NCBI GenBank assembly: GCA_963708095.1
Contig: OY970182.1
Coordinates: 3,100,001 to 3,164,000 of the forward strand
Reading direction: 5' to 3'
DNA from: JAJZVS01 sp963708095
Lineage (GTDB): Bacteria; Pseudomonadota; Alphaproteobacteria; Acetobacterales; Acetobacteraceae
DNA length: 64,000 bases
Of the stretch, positions 29,132-38,764 are shown piece by piece; the stretch's first letter is position 1, and every line of letters starts with the position of its first letter. Below the pieces are notes generated by a model. That model was not told where the DNA came from. It worked only from the letters and a program-made list of their open reading frames with translations, and ran no database searches. The position numbers and the translations under genes are program-made.

Positions 29132-29938
29132 ATGGCGGAACGGATGCTGCAACGGGAACGTGCGCCGGCGCTGCGTTACTGGATCGAAGGCCAGGGCCCG
29201 GTGGTGCTGCTGATCCACGGCGTCGGCGCCGACGGCACGAGCTGGGACCGCATTGCCGGGAACCTGGTCCCGCGGTTCCGGGTACTGCGGCTGGACCTGC
29301 GCGGCCATGGCCGATCGGGACATATCGAAGGCGGGTTGTCGCTGGACGATTTCGTGCAGGACGTTGCCGACGTGCTCGCGGCCTGCAATGCGGCGTCGGC
29401 CCACGTCGTCGGCTTCTCCCTCGGCGGGATCATTGCGCAGGCGATGGCGCTGCGGCATCCGGACAAGGTGGACCGGCTGGTGCTCCTCAGCGCGGTGGCG
29501 GGCCGCACCGATGCGGAGCGTGAAAGGGTACGCCAGCGTCTGGAGGTATTGCGCACGCAAGGCGTCACCGCGATCGTCGGAGCGGCGCAGGACCGCTGGT
29601 TCACCCCGGGTTTTATCAGCAACAATCCTGATGTGGTCGCTCGCCGGATGCAGCAACTGCAGCAGAACCACCCGGCGTCCTATGCCGCCGCATATACCGT
29701 ATTCTCCACCAGCGACCTCGGCGCGGCGTTGCACGCGATCCGCCATCCCACGCTGATCGCCACGGGTGAACACGACGCCGGTTCCAGCCCGCGCATGGCG
29801 CGCTTCATGCACGCGGAAATCCACGGGTCTCGGCTGGAGATCCTGCCGGCGCTGCGCCACAGCATCCTGCTGGAAGCACCGGATGTCGTCACACGGCTGC
29901 TGCTGGATTTCCTGGCCGATGCACCGCCCCCGCGATAG
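29132..29938 (+). CDS. Alpha/beta hydrolase (3-oxoadipate enol-lactonase-like)
   Basis: This 268-aa hydrolase has the oxyanion region VVLLIHGVGADGTSWDR, the nucleophile elbow VGFSLGGIIAQAMALRHP, a catalytic Asp near ATGEHDAGSS and a His in LPALRHSILLEAPD. It is the last gene of the PucR-LLM-ABC unit, 30 bases after the ATPase, and most likely cleaves an ester, lactone or C-C bond formed by the flavin enzyme. The family resembles PcaD-type lactonases, but the substrate is not identifiable. Confidence 0.88.
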   Translation: MAERMLQRERAPALRYWIEGQGPVVLLIHGVGADGTSWDRIAGNLVPRFRVLRLDLRGHGRSGHIEGGLSLDDFVQDVADVLAACNAASAHVVGFSLGGIIAQAMALRHPDKVDRLVLLSAVAGRTDAERERVRQRLEVLRTQGVTAIVGAAQDRWFTPGFISNNPDVVARRMQQLQQNHPASYAAAYTVFSTSDLGAALHAIRHPTLIATGEHDAGSSPRMARFMHAEIHGSRLEILPALRHSILLEAPDVVTRLLLDFLADAPPPR

Positions 29939-30389
29939 CAGGAAGCCCGGACGAGCGCAGCGCCGGGATCCGCGAGCGGGCTGACCGGCAACTGCCTCAG
30001 TAAGGCGTCGGCGCGCCGCCGCCGCTGGCGGCGCCGGGCGACCCGGCGCTGTCCAGCCCGCCCGGGTTGAACCGGCCGGTATTGGCCAGAACCAACGAAA
30101 CGGCCCCCTGGTACGCAGAAGGCTTCAGACAGCCTGTCGGAAAACCTCGCGGACGAGGTTCCCGTACAATCTCCAATCCGACGGGGTTTTTCGCCCGGCC
30201 TAGAACTCGGATACCGGGCTCAATCCGCGACCGATCCGGAGTACGTGCGGAAAACCAGTGATTCCCGACACCGTGCCAGCATCGACGGCGACCGCTGTCC
30301 GGAGATTTTCGGCGAATTTCTGCGGCTGTCGTAACGTCCTCGACCGCTCCAAGAGCGCCGGTGATGTTCGCCACCGAACACGTCACCTA
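29939..30389. other. Intergenic stretch with a hairpin and no clear gene
   Basis: This 451-base gap between the hydrolase and the TetR gene holds an open minus-strand frame (129 codons) with no family resemblance and uneven codon use. A short perfect inverted repeat, AACCTCG-CGGA-CGAGGTT, lies at 30143-30160. The minus-strand peptide at the left edge (GRFNPGGLDSAGSPG) could be the tail of a lost gene, but I cannot identify it. Confidence 0.5.
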
Positions 30390-31007
30390 TCAGCCGTGAT
30401 CATCGCTGACGGCAAGATGTTCCAGCTCTTCCCTCGCGGCTGCGATGATCTCCCGGGACAGGTCCGGATCGGTTTTCTCCAAAGCGCGAGCCATGGCGAC
30501 GCTTCCGACCATCGCCGAGACCAGAGTGAGCGCACGCCGGCGCACCACCTCCTTCGAGGTCCCTTCTGGAAGGGCATCCTCGATAAGCGCGACCAAGTCC
30601 TGGAAGCCCTCGGCAAAAGCCGCGCCGATCGTTTCGTCCTGTCGCCGCACGTCCGAGACACAGGCAGCCATCAGGCAACCCGATCCCGCGTCCTTCATGT
30701 GCGACTCGCAGAGATAGGCGTCGAGATAGGCCGAAAGCGGATTGGGCACGGCCTTGCGAAGTTCGCGCCAGCTCGCGGTCCCGTCCGCAAACGCCTTGCA
30801 GGCCGCTTCCCTGGCAAGAGCGTTTTTCGACTTGAACTGACCATACAGGGCACCCTGGGTAAGACCGGCTTCGCGACTGATCTCGGCGACGCCGGCCCCA
30901 TCGAACCCCCGCTCTTGAAGCAATCGCCTCGCCGTCGCCACCAGCGCGGCGCGATGCTCGGCCATCTTTCGTCCCGAAACCTTCACGGGTCGCTCTCCGG
31001 TAGCCAC
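30390..31007 (-). CDS. TetR/AcrR family repressor of the RND efflux operon
   Basis: This 205-aa regulator has an N-terminal TetR helix-turn-helix (ARRLLQERGFDGAGVAEISR and AGLTQGALYGQFKSKNAL) and a ligand-binding C-terminal domain. It is divergent from the RND efflux genes, with a 228-base spacer that contains an imperfect palindrome close to its own start. Local repression of both itself and the pump is the usual arrangement. The inducer is unknown. Confidence 0.92.
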   Translation of the reverse strand: MATGERPVKVSGRKMAEHRAALVATARRLLQERGFDGAGVAEISREAGLTQGALYGQFKSKNALAREAACKAFADGTASWRELRKAVPNPLSAYLDAYLCESHMKDAGSGCLMAACVSDVRRQDETIGAAFAEGFQDLVALIEDALPEGTSKEVVRRRALTLVSAMVGSVAMARALEKTDPDLSREIIAAAREELEHLAVSDDHG

Positions 31008-31017
31008 TTGACCTATT

Positions 31018-31037
31018 GATAGAGGTCTCCATCTATC
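31018..31037. promoter_or_regulatory. Probable TetR operator
   Basis: GATAGAGGTCTCCATCTATC is an imperfect palindrome with 6-bp arms (GATAGA/TCTATC). It lies 11 bases upstream of the repressor start codon, and another GATAGAGAT half-like site follows at about 31046. Position and symmetry fit a TetR dimer site in the shared regulatory region. Confidence 0.6.
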
Positions 31038-31235
31038 GGCGCGATGATAGAGATCACTACGATTACGGGTGCCTATGTGGGTCGTGCTGTCGGAATCTCA
31101 AGAGACGAGACCCACACGGAGCCCGAGCCGCTCACCCCCCCGCCGTCACGTGCCGCCAAGCGGCCTCGTCCCCAACTCCCACCACTCATCGGCGCCATCA
31201 CGACATGAGCAGAATCACGGGCTGAAGGTCGCGAC

Positions 31236-32487
31236 ATGGACAACATCTCCGCGACCGACCAGGACGTCGCCGAACGCGCCCGCGTCGCCGACGGCAGCCG
31301 TTTCCCCGCCCGTCGCGGGAGACGGTGGCGCGCGCTCGCACTCGTCGGCGTCGTGGCGATGTTGGCCGCCTTGGGCGGCGAGCGCGTCTGGCGGGCCGGC
31401 GAACACCCTGCCGCCCCGCCACCCCCGCCGCCGCAGGTGACCGTGAGCCTGCCGCTGCGGCAGACGGTGTCGGCCACCGGCCGCTTCCTCGGCCAGTTCT
31501 CGGCGGTGGACAGCGTGGAACTGCGGGCGCAAGTCGGCGGCACCCTGACCGCGATCGAATTCCGGGACGGGCAGATCGTGCGCAAGGGCGATCCGCTCTT
31601 CGTCATCGACCCACGGCCGTTCCAGATCGGGCTCGATCGGGCCGTCGCGCAGTTCCAGACCGCGCAGGCGAAGGAGACCCTGAGCAAGGCGGAACTCTGG
31701 AGGGCGCAGCAGCTCAAGCGGACCGATTTCGGCACGGCGGAATCGGTCGATGAGCGCGCCGCCGATCAGCGCAGCGCACGCGCCGCCATCGAGACCGCCA
31801 AGGCGGCGATCATGGACGCCCGGCTTGACCTCGAATTCTCGCGCGTCACCGCACCGTTCACCGGGCGCATCGGCGCGCATCTCGTCTCCGTGGGCAGCCT
31901 GGTGAGCGGCAGCCGTGGCGGCACGAGCCCGACGACGCTGCTGGCGACGATCGTCTCGCTCGACCCGATCCATCTGGATTTCGACATGAGCGAGTTCTGA
32001 CTACCGGACCTATCAGCAGGCCCATCACGGCGCCGCGCCACACGACGAGGTCGCCATCAGCCTCGACGGCGATGGGCATTTCGACCTCCACGGCACGCTC
32101 GACTTCATCGACAACGCCGTGAACCGGAGCAGCGGGACGATCCACGCGCGCGTGACGGTGCCCAATCCGGACCTCACCATCACACCCGGCCAGTTCGCAC
32201 GCCTGCGCGTCGCACTCGGGCCTCCCGCGCCGGCGCTGCTGGTCCCAGCCGCCGCCGTCGTCCCCGACCAGTCGCGGCAGATCGTGATGACCGTGGCGGT
32301 GGACGGCACGGTCGTTCCGAAGCCGGTCGAGACCGGCGAGCTTTATCACGGACTGCGCGTCATCCGCCGCGGCCTCGCGGCCAACGACCGCGTCGTCATC
32401 GACGGTCTGGTGCGCGTCCGCCCCGGGATCAAGGTCACGCCGATCAACGGCGCGATCACGCCCGATCCCGGCGGCGACGCGGAATAG
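31236..32487 (+). pseudogene. RND efflux periplasmic adaptor subunit with a single-base frameshift
   Basis: The 5' part encodes a membrane-fusion protein: an N-terminal anchor (ALALVGVVAMLAALGGERVW), the lipoyl-like half-motif QVGGTLTAIEFRDGQIVRKG, a hairpin, and VTAPFTGRIGAHLVSVGSLV. Translation stops at 31998-32000 right after DFDMSEF. Skipping one T there continues perfectly as DYRTYQQAHHG through SSGTIHARVTVPNPDLTITP to PDPGGDAE at 32487. Sequence on both sides of the break is well conserved, so the lesion is recent or a base-calling error. If real, the pump would lack its adaptor. It sits 10 bases ahead of the intact pump gene. Confidence 0.88.
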
Positions 32488-32497
32488 GGAGAGCGCG

Positions 32498-35400
32498 ATG
32501 CGCTTCACGCACCGCTTCATCGACCGCCCCATCCTGGCGACGGTGATCAGCGTGTTCCTCACGCTCATTGGGCTCGGCGCGCTGGTGGTGCTGCCGGTCG
32601 CACAATATCCCGAGATCGTGCCGCCGACGGTGCAGGTGACGACGAGCTACCCCGGCGCGTCTGCCCAGGTCGTCAGCCAGACGGTCGCGACGCCGCTCGA
32701 GCAGGAGATCAACGGCGTCGAGGACATGCTCTACATGAGCAGCCAGTCCACCGGGGACGGCAAGCTCACCATCACGGTCACCTTTCGCATCGGCACGGAC
32801 CTCAACGTGGCGCAGATGCTCACCCAGAACCGGGTGCAGGACGCGCTGCCGCGGCTGCCGGACGACGTTCAGCGCCTCGGTGTGCAGGTGCGGAAGGCGA
32901 CGCCGAACATCCTGCTCGCCGTGCATCTGTTCTCGCCCGACGGGTCGCGCGACAACCTCTATCTCTCGAACTATGCGACGCTGCACGTGAAGGACGCGCT
33001 GGCGCGTCTGCCCGGCGTGGGCGACGTGCAACTGTTCGGCGCCCGTGACTACGCGATGCGCATCTGGCTCGATCCGGACAAGGTGGCGGCCTACAAGCTC
33101 GACGCCGGCGAGGTGCTCGCCGCTCTGCGCGCGCAGAACGTGCAGGTCTCCGCCGGCATCCTGAACCAGCCGCCGATTTCCGGTAATGCGGCATATCAGC
33201 TCAACGTCCAGACGCTCGGCCGTCTGACCACACCCGAGCAGTTCGCCGACATCATCCTCAAGACCGACGAGCGGGGACGCCCGACCCGCATCCGCGACGT
33301 CGGCCGCGTCGAGATCGGCGCGGCCGATTACGGCTCCACCGCCTTCATGGACCGCAGCGAAGGCCTGCCCCTGCTGATCTTCGCGCAGCCCGGCGCGAAC
33401 TCGCTGGCGGTGGAGCACGAAGTCCTCAGGACGATGCAGGATCTGAAGAAGGATTTTCCGCCCGGCGTCGCGTCCATCGTCATCTACGATCCGACGATCT
33501 TCGTTGCGAAGTCCGTGCGCGAGGTGGTGACCACGATCTTTGTCGCGATCCTGCTCGTCGTCGGCGTGGTGTTCCTGTTCCTGCAAACCTGGCGCGCCTC
33601 GCTCATCCCGGTGATCGCCATCCCGGTCTCGCTCGTCGGCACCTTCACCATCTTGTTTGCGCTCGGCATATCGCTGAACAACCTCTCGCTGTTCGGCCTG
33701 GTGCTGGCAGTCGGCATCGTCGTCGATGACGCGATCGTCGTCGTCGAGAATGTCGAGCGCAACATCGCCGCCGGCATGACGCCGAAGGAGGCCGCCCATC
33801 GGACGATGGACGAGGTCGGCGGCGCGCTCGTCTCCATCGCGCTGACGCTGTGCGCGGTGTTCGTTCCGTCGGCCTTCCTGTCCGGCATTTCAGGGCAGTT
33901 CTTTCGCCAATTCGCCGTGACCATCGCGGCATCGACGGTGATCTCGTGCTTCGTCTCGCTCACCCTCAGCCCGGCGCTCTGCGCCCTGCTGCTCGGCAGG
34001 CACGACCCGCACCAGGCCGGCCGCGGCAGTCTGGCGGGGCGGCTCATGCACGCCGCCTTCGCGCGCTTCAACCGCGGGTTCGAGCGACTTTCGGACGCCT
34101 ACGGCCGACTGACCCAGCGACTGGTACGCGGCCTCGCGGTCGTCGTGGTCATCTACGTCGCCCTGATCGGTGCCGCCAGCTTCGAATTCGCCCGCGTACC
34201 AACCGGCTTCATCCCTGAGCAGGACCAGGGATACCTCATCACCGTCCTGCAGCTTCCGCCCGGCGCCAGCCTGGGGCGGACCGAGCAGGTGGTGAAGCGG
34301 GCGACCGACATCATCCTGAAAACGCCGGGCATCGAGCATGTCGCGCCGTTCGCGGGCCTCGACGCGACCACGTTCACCGTCGCGTCCAATTCGGGGACGA
34401 TCTTCTCCGGCCTGCCCTCGCTCTACAACCACTCGATCCCCGGGATCACGGCGAACTCGGTGCTGGCGGATCTGCGCAAACGGCTCTCGGTCATCCAGGA
34501 TGCCTACGTGCTGACGATCCCGCCGCCGCCGGTGCAGGGAATCGGCAATTCCGGCGGCTTCAAGATGATGCTGGAGGATCGCGCGGGGCTCGGCACCCAG
34601 GCCCTCGTGAACGCCGCAAACGCGCTGGTGGCTGCGGCCAACAAGGACCCGAGCTTCGCCGGCGTGTTCACGCTGCTCAACACGGGATCGCCGTCGGTCT
34701 ATGCCGACATCGACCGGCTCAAGGCCGAGAAAGTCGGGCTCACGCCGACCGACGTGTTCGACACGCTGCAGCTCTATCTCGGCTCGCAATACGTCAACGA
34801 CTTCAATTTCCTGGGCCGAACCTACGAGGTGATCGCCCAGGCGGACGGCCGGTTTCGGCGTGACCGGCAGGATCTCATGGGCCTGAAGGCGCGCAACGCG
34901 AGCGGCGATATGGTGCCGATCGGTACGGTCGCGCAGCTGCGTGAAACGACGATCCCCTATCGCGTGCCGCGCTACAATCTCTATGCGGCGGCTGAGGTCC
35001 AGGGCGTGGCGGCGCCGGGCGTGGCCACCGGCACGGCGCTGCACCGGATGGAGACGCTGGCGGCGCAGGTGCTGCCACCGGGCATCGGCTACGAATGGAC
35101 CGAGATCGCCTATCAGCAGGAGCAGAAGGGCACGCCGACGATGCTGGTGTTCGGCGCCGCGGCGCTGTTCGTCTTCCTGGTGCTGGCGGCGAATTACGAG
35201 AGCTGGAAGCTGCCGCTCTCGGTGGTGCTGATCGTGCCGATGTGCCTGCTCGCCTCCGTCACGGGGCTGCTGTTCCGCGGCATGCCGATCGACATCCTCG
35301 CGCAGATCGGTTTCGTGGTCCTGGTCGGACTGGCGGCAAAGAATGCGATCCTGATCGTCGAATTCGCGCGCCAGGCGCAGGACGCCGGCAGTCCGCCCGC

Positions 35401-35722
35401 CGAGGCGGCAGTCAGTGCCGCGCGGCGGCGGTTGCGGCCGATCCTGATGACGTCGCTCGCCTTCATTCTCGGTGTGGCGCCGCTGGTTGTCGCAACCGGC
35501 GCCGGGGCCGAGATGCGGCAATCCCTGGGCACCGCCGTCTTCGGCGGCATGCTCGGCGTCACCGGTTTCGGCCTGATCTTTACGCCGGCGTTCTACACGC
35601 TGGTGCAGCGGATCGGCATCGCCCGCAGCCGAGCGTCATCTGATCTGCGCGAGCCGCGAAAGCAGGGCCACGAAGGCCAAGGGGCTGCAATTGCAGCGAC
35701 ACGGCCGCAAGCCGGCAATTGA
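32498..35722 (+). CDS. RND multidrug efflux transporter (HAE1 family, AcrB/MexB-like)
   Basis: This 1074-aa inner-membrane pump has the usual two 6-TM repeats and large periplasmic loops. It begins RFIDRPILATVISVFLTLIG. The proton-relay aspartates lie in AVGIVVDDAIVVVENVERN in TM4 and the lysine in LAAKNAILIVEFARQAQD in TM10. GGGAGAG precedes the ATG. It is co-oriented with the adaptor gene and probably under the divergent TetR repressor. No outer-membrane channel gene follows, so a distant TolC/OprM-type protein would be needed. Confidence 0.96.
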   Translation: MRFTHRFIDRPILATVISVFLTLIGLGALVVLPVAQYPEIVPPTVQVTTSYPGASAQVVSQTVATPLEQEINGVEDMLYMSSQSTGDGKLTITVTFRIGTDLNVAQMLTQNRVQDALPRLPDDVQRLGVQVRKATPNILLAVHLFSPDGSRDNLYLSNYATLHVKDALARLPGVGDVQLFGARDYAMRIWLDPDKVAAYKLDAGEVLAALRAQNVQVSAGILNQPPISGNAAYQLNVQTLGRLTTPEQFADIILKTDERGRPTRIRDVGRVEIGAADYGSTAFMDRSEGLPLLIFAQPGANSLAVEHEVLRTMQDLKKDFPPGVASIVIYDPTIFVAKSVREVVTTIFVAILLVVGVVFLFLQTWRASLIPVIAIPVSLVGTFTILFALGISLNNLSLFGLVLAVGIVVDDAIVVVENVERNIAAGMTPKEAAHRTMDEVGGALVSIALTLCAVFVPSAFLSGISGQFFRQFAVTIAASTVISCFVSLTLSPALCALLLGRHDPHQAGRGSLAGRLMHAAFARFNRGFERLSDAYGRLTQRLVRGLAVVVVIYVALIGAASFEFARVPTGFIPEQDQGYLITVLQLPPGASLGRTEQVVKRATDIILKTPGIEHVAPFAGLDATTFTVASNSGTIFSGLPSLYNHSIPGITANSVLADLRKRLSVIQDAYVLTIPPPPVQGIGNSGGFKMMLEDRAGLGTQALVNAANALVAAANKDPSFAGVFTLLNTGSPSVYADIDRLKAEKVGLTPTDVFDTLQLYLGSQYVNDFNFLGRTYEVIAQADGRFRRDRQDLMGLKARNASGDMVPIGTVAQLRETTIPYRVPRYNLYAAAEVQGVAAPGVATGTALHRMETLAAQVLPPGIGYEWTEIAYQQEQKGTPTMLVFGAAALFVFLVLAANYESWKLPLSVVLIVPMCLLASVTGLLFRGMPIDILAQIGFVVLVGLAAKNAILIVEFARQAQDAGSPPAEAAVSAARRRLRPILMTSLAFILGVAPLVVATGAGAEMRQSLGTAVFGGMLGVTGFGLIFTPAFYTLVQRIGIARSRASSDLREPRKQGHEGQGAAIAATRPQAGN

Positions 35723-35800
35723 GGATCAGGAGAGCTACGGACTCAAACGACGTAATAAGGTCTGTGCGCGGAACGCTTGAGCCGATGCGGTGCGATCTGA

Positions 35801-35924
35801 TACCGGCGGCCTCTTCGGCCGGCCGGTATCGCGCATGGGGTTGGCGGGGCGGCCATGCGCAAAATCAAGGCCATACCAGCGGCCAGGTGGACGCCGGACG
35901 AGTCATCGGCCGGAGCCGCTGGTA
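35801..35924. mobile_element. 124-bp palindromic mobile element, copy 2
   Basis: Same core and length as copy 1 and in the same orientation, differing at only a few positions in the right third. It is flanked by TGA on both sides (35798-35800 and 35925-35927). It lies in the 328-base stretch between the RND pump and a decayed TRAP gene; the rest of that stretch holds no gene I can support. Confidence 0.85.
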
Positions 35925-36050
35925 TGATTCGATCGTTGCCGCGATTGAGCGGAGGCAATGGTGGCGCGACGTCGGATTGGGCAAGAGAGGCTTAGCCGGT
36001 CCTGTTGCAAACGCCGGAGCTGGCCGCCTGAGTTCGGGGGGCGGGTGCTG

Positions 36051-36481
36051 TCAGGCGGCGATCTCGAACAGGCTGGCAACGAAGACGGTCTGTGCCTGGA
36101 TGTCGTGACCCAACCACGCCCGCACCAGCGTTTGCAACAGAGCCAGGTGTCGGTGTCCGAGCCGAGCTGGCTGTTCGGGAACAGCGTGATCTGGACCTGC
36201 CCGCCGGTTGCTTCCTTGATCCGCCCGATCGCCTCCAACCGGCGCGCCGACATCGGATGGGTGAGCGGGACGTTGTTGGCGAGCTTGAAGGTGAGCGGCG
36301 CGGCGTCGGCCGGGCGGGTACGGAGGGCGACCAACGGCAGCGCGGCGGAGCCGGCCAGGATGGCGCGGCGGGACAGGGCGGGGATGAAGAACGTTTTCTT
36401 GATTGGGCTGCAGCGACGGAAGGCTGCAACGACGGGGAGCACGAAACGGACGGCGGCCCGAAACGGAAACCGCCGCACCAT
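36051..36481 (-). pseudogene. Relic of a TRAP transporter substrate-binding protein (DctP-like)
   Basis: The minus strand encodes a signal-like region (ALSRRAILAGSAALPLVALR), then APLTFKLANNVPLTHPMSAR and GGQVQITLFPNSQLGSDTD, the N-terminal pattern of DctP-type binding proteins. About 90 mature residues in, the reading frame is lost, and only scraps such as TVFVASLFEIAA appear in another frame before the sequence ends near the 124-bp element. No membrane subunits (DctQ/DctM) are adjacent. The gene is truncated and non-functional. Confidence 0.75.
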
Positions 36482-36558
36482 AGCCGCCGATCCGGCCCTG
36501 GCAACCGTGCCCGGCGCGCCCTAGCATTGCACCGCCGTGCTTTGCTCGGAGGAAACCC

Positions 36559-38463
36559 ATGCCGCCAGCCCCGGCCCGCCTGCCGCGTTCGATCGCGACG
36601 GTCACCCTCTCCGGCACCCTGCCCGACAAGCTGGACGCCGCCGCGCGCGCCGGGTTCGACGCGGTGGAAATTTTCGACGCCGACCTGATGACGTTCGACG
36701 GCAGCCCCGCCGACATCCGCCGCATCGCCGGCGACCTTGGCCTTGCGATCGCGCTTTGGCAGCCGTTCCGCGATTTCGAGGCGGTTGAGCCCGACCGCCT
36801 GGCCCGCAACCTCGATCGCGCCGAACGCAAGTTCGACGTGATGGCGGCCCTCGGCGCACCGCTGATGCTGGTCTGTTCCAGCACCGACCCGGCGGCGCTT
36901 GCGGACGACGCACGGGCCGCGGCCGATCTCGCCGCGCTGGCCGCCCGCGGCGCCGCGCGCGGCCTTGCGATCGGCTACGAAGCGCTGGCCTGGGGGCGGC
37001 ACGTCAACCGATGGCGTCACGCCTGGCGGATCGTGGAGCAGGCGGGGCATCCGGCGCTGGGGCTGATCCTCGACAGTTTCCATGTGCTGGCGGTGGGCGA
37101 CGACCTGGCGGGGATCGAGCGGGTGCCGGCGGAAAAACTCGCCTTCGTCCAGCTTGCCGACGCGCCGGCGCTGTCGATGGACGTGCTGTCCTGGAGCCGC
37201 CACCACCGGGTCTTTCCCGGCCAGGGCCAGTTGCCGGTGGTGCGCTTCCTCGCCGACGTGCTCGCCGCGGGCTATGCCGGGCCGCTGTCGCTGGAGATTT
37301 TCAACGACGAGATGCGCGCCGCCCCCGCCCGGCTCACGGCGCGCGACGGGCTGCGCGCGCTCGTGCTCGCCGAGGCGGAGGCGCGGCCCACGGTGCCGGC
37401 CGCCGCCCTGCCGCCGCCGGCCGCGTATGACGGGATCGAGTTCCTGGAATTCGCTGTCGATGTCGCCTCACGCGAGGAACTCGCGCGCTACCTGGACACG
37501 CTCGGCTTCGCCTACGCCGGGCAGCACCGGTCGAAATCGGTGGAGCTGTACCGCCAGGGCCGCGCCAACCTGATCCTGAACAGCGAGCCCGACAGCGCCG
37601 CCGCCGAGCATTTCCACCTGCACGGCCCCTCGGTCTGCGCCATGGCGTTCCGGGTGGACGATCCGGCCAGGGCCACGGCGCGCGCCAGCGCCCTGCTCGC
37701 CCCGCCCTGGCACGAGCGCACCGGCGCCGGGGAACGCCCGCTGCCCGCGGTGCGCGCGCCCGACGGCACCCTGATCTTCCTGGTCGGGCCGGACCGCGCC
37801 GGGCGCACGATCTACGATGACGATTTCGTGCTCGATCCTACCGCGGCGGCGCCGGATGCGGCCTTGCTCGGCATCGACCACGTGGCGCAGGCGCTGCCGG
37901 CCGGGCGGATGGACAGCTTCGTGCTGTTCTACAAGGCGGTGTTCGGCTTCGAGCCGCAGTCCCTGTGGGAGCTGCCGGACCCGTACGGGCTGATCCGCTC
38001 GCGCGCCCTGGTCAGCGCCGACCGCTCGATCCGCCTGCCGCTGAACATCTCCGAAGGACGGGAGACGGCGACGGGACGCTTCGTCTCCGCCTACGCCGGC
38101 GCCGGGGTGCACCATGTCGCCTTCGCCTGCACCGACATCGAGGACGCGGTGAGCACGGCCCTGGCACGCGGCGCCCGGATGCTGCCGATCCCGCCCAACT
38201 ACTACGACGATCTGGCGGCACGGCTCGATCTCGCGCCCGAGCTGCTGGCCAAACTGCGACGTCTGCGCCTGATGTACGACCGCGACGAGGGCGGGGAATA
38301 TTTCCAGGCCTACACGACCTCCTTCCAGGATCGCTTCTTCTGCGAGATCGTGGAGCGGCGCGGCTATCGGCAGTTCGGTGCCGCCAACGCCGGCGCGCGT
38401 CTGGCGGCGCAGGCGCAGCGGCGTGCCGACGCCACCCTGGCGGCGCGTCTCGCGCTGCTGTAG
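36559..38463 (+). CDS. quiC: 3-dehydroshikimate dehydratase, QuiC-type fusion
   Basis: This 634-aa two-domain protein matches QuiC1-type dehydratases, which convert 3-dehydroshikimate to protocatechuate. Residues 1-285 form a sugar-phosphate isomerase/AP-endonuclease-2 TIM barrel (LDAAARAGFDAVEIFDADL, LGLILDSFHVL and PLSLEIFNDE carry metal ligands). Residues 290-630 are a 4-hydroxyphenylpyruvate-dioxygenase-like VOC domain (LLGIDHVAQAL, GAGVHHVAFACTDIE, RFFCEIVERRG supply a His/His/Glu set). GGAGGAAA precedes the start. Length and domain order match the family. The gene is alone, so entry of quinate/shikimate must be encoded elsewhere. Confidence 0.87.
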   Translation: MPPAPARLPRSIATVTLSGTLPDKLDAAARAGFDAVEIFDADLMTFDGSPADIRRIAGDLGLAIALWQPFRDFEAVEPDRLARNLDRAERKFDVMAALGAPLMLVCSSTDPAALADDARAAADLAALAARGAARGLAIGYEALAWGRHVNRWRHAWRIVEQAGHPALGLILDSFHVLAVGDDLAGIERVPAEKLAFVQLADAPALSMDVLSWSRHHRVFPGQGQLPVVRFLADVLAAGYAGPLSLEIFNDEMRAAPARLTARDGLRALVLAEAEARPTVPAAALPPPAAYDGIEFLEFAVDVASREELARYLDTLGFAYAGQHRSKSVELYRQGRANLILNSEPDSAAAEHFHLHGPSVCAMAFRVDDPARATARASALLAPPWHERTGAGERPLPAVRAPDGTLIFLVGPDRAGRTIYDDDFVLDPTAAAPDAALLGIDHVAQALPAGRMDSFVLFYKAVFGFEPQSLWELPDPYGLIRSRALVSADRSIRLPLNISEGRETATGRFVSAYAGAGVHHVAFACTDIEDAVSTALARGARMLPIPPNYYDDLAARLDLAPELLAKLRRLRLMYDRDEGGEYFQAYTTSFQDRFFCEIVERRGYRQFGAANAGARLAAQAQRRADATLAARLALL

Positions 38464-38764
38464 CGGCCCGGCGCGGTGGCGCCGGCACGCGCCTGATCCG
38501 CCTCGCATGGCGCGATCTCATCCGTGCGCCGCCCGGCGCGACGCTATTCCCGACGGGCCGGAGGGCGCCGAGAGGGGGCGTCTGGCCAGGGCGGGTGGGC
38601 TGGGCTAAACCCACCAAATGTCATGGCGGCCGGAGCGCAGTTCCCCCACCCCCTGTGGCCGGCCTGCAACAGGTGGCATCGGTTGTGCTCCGGGCAGCGG
38701 CGACACTCCACCCGCGCACCGATATGTCCTTCTCGGCCATGACATCCTGTCCCCAGATTACAGT
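38464..38764. other. Intergenic stretch before ispA with a hairpin
   Basis: No gene is recognisable in these 301 bases. An inverted repeat GGTGGG (38594-38599) and CCCACC (38610-38615) with a 10-base loop could fold; it has no U-tract. The ispA promoter should lie to its right, but no consensus hexamers stand out. Confidence 0.5.

Noticed and set aside
29997..30386. 129-codon minus-strand frame between the hydrolase and TetR genes
   Set aside because: No recognisable family, poor codon pattern and no ribosome site; kept only as an intergenic note.
33890..35521. 543-codon minus-strand open frame opposite the RND pump
   Set aside because: Antisense shadow; the pump frame is complete with expected motifs.
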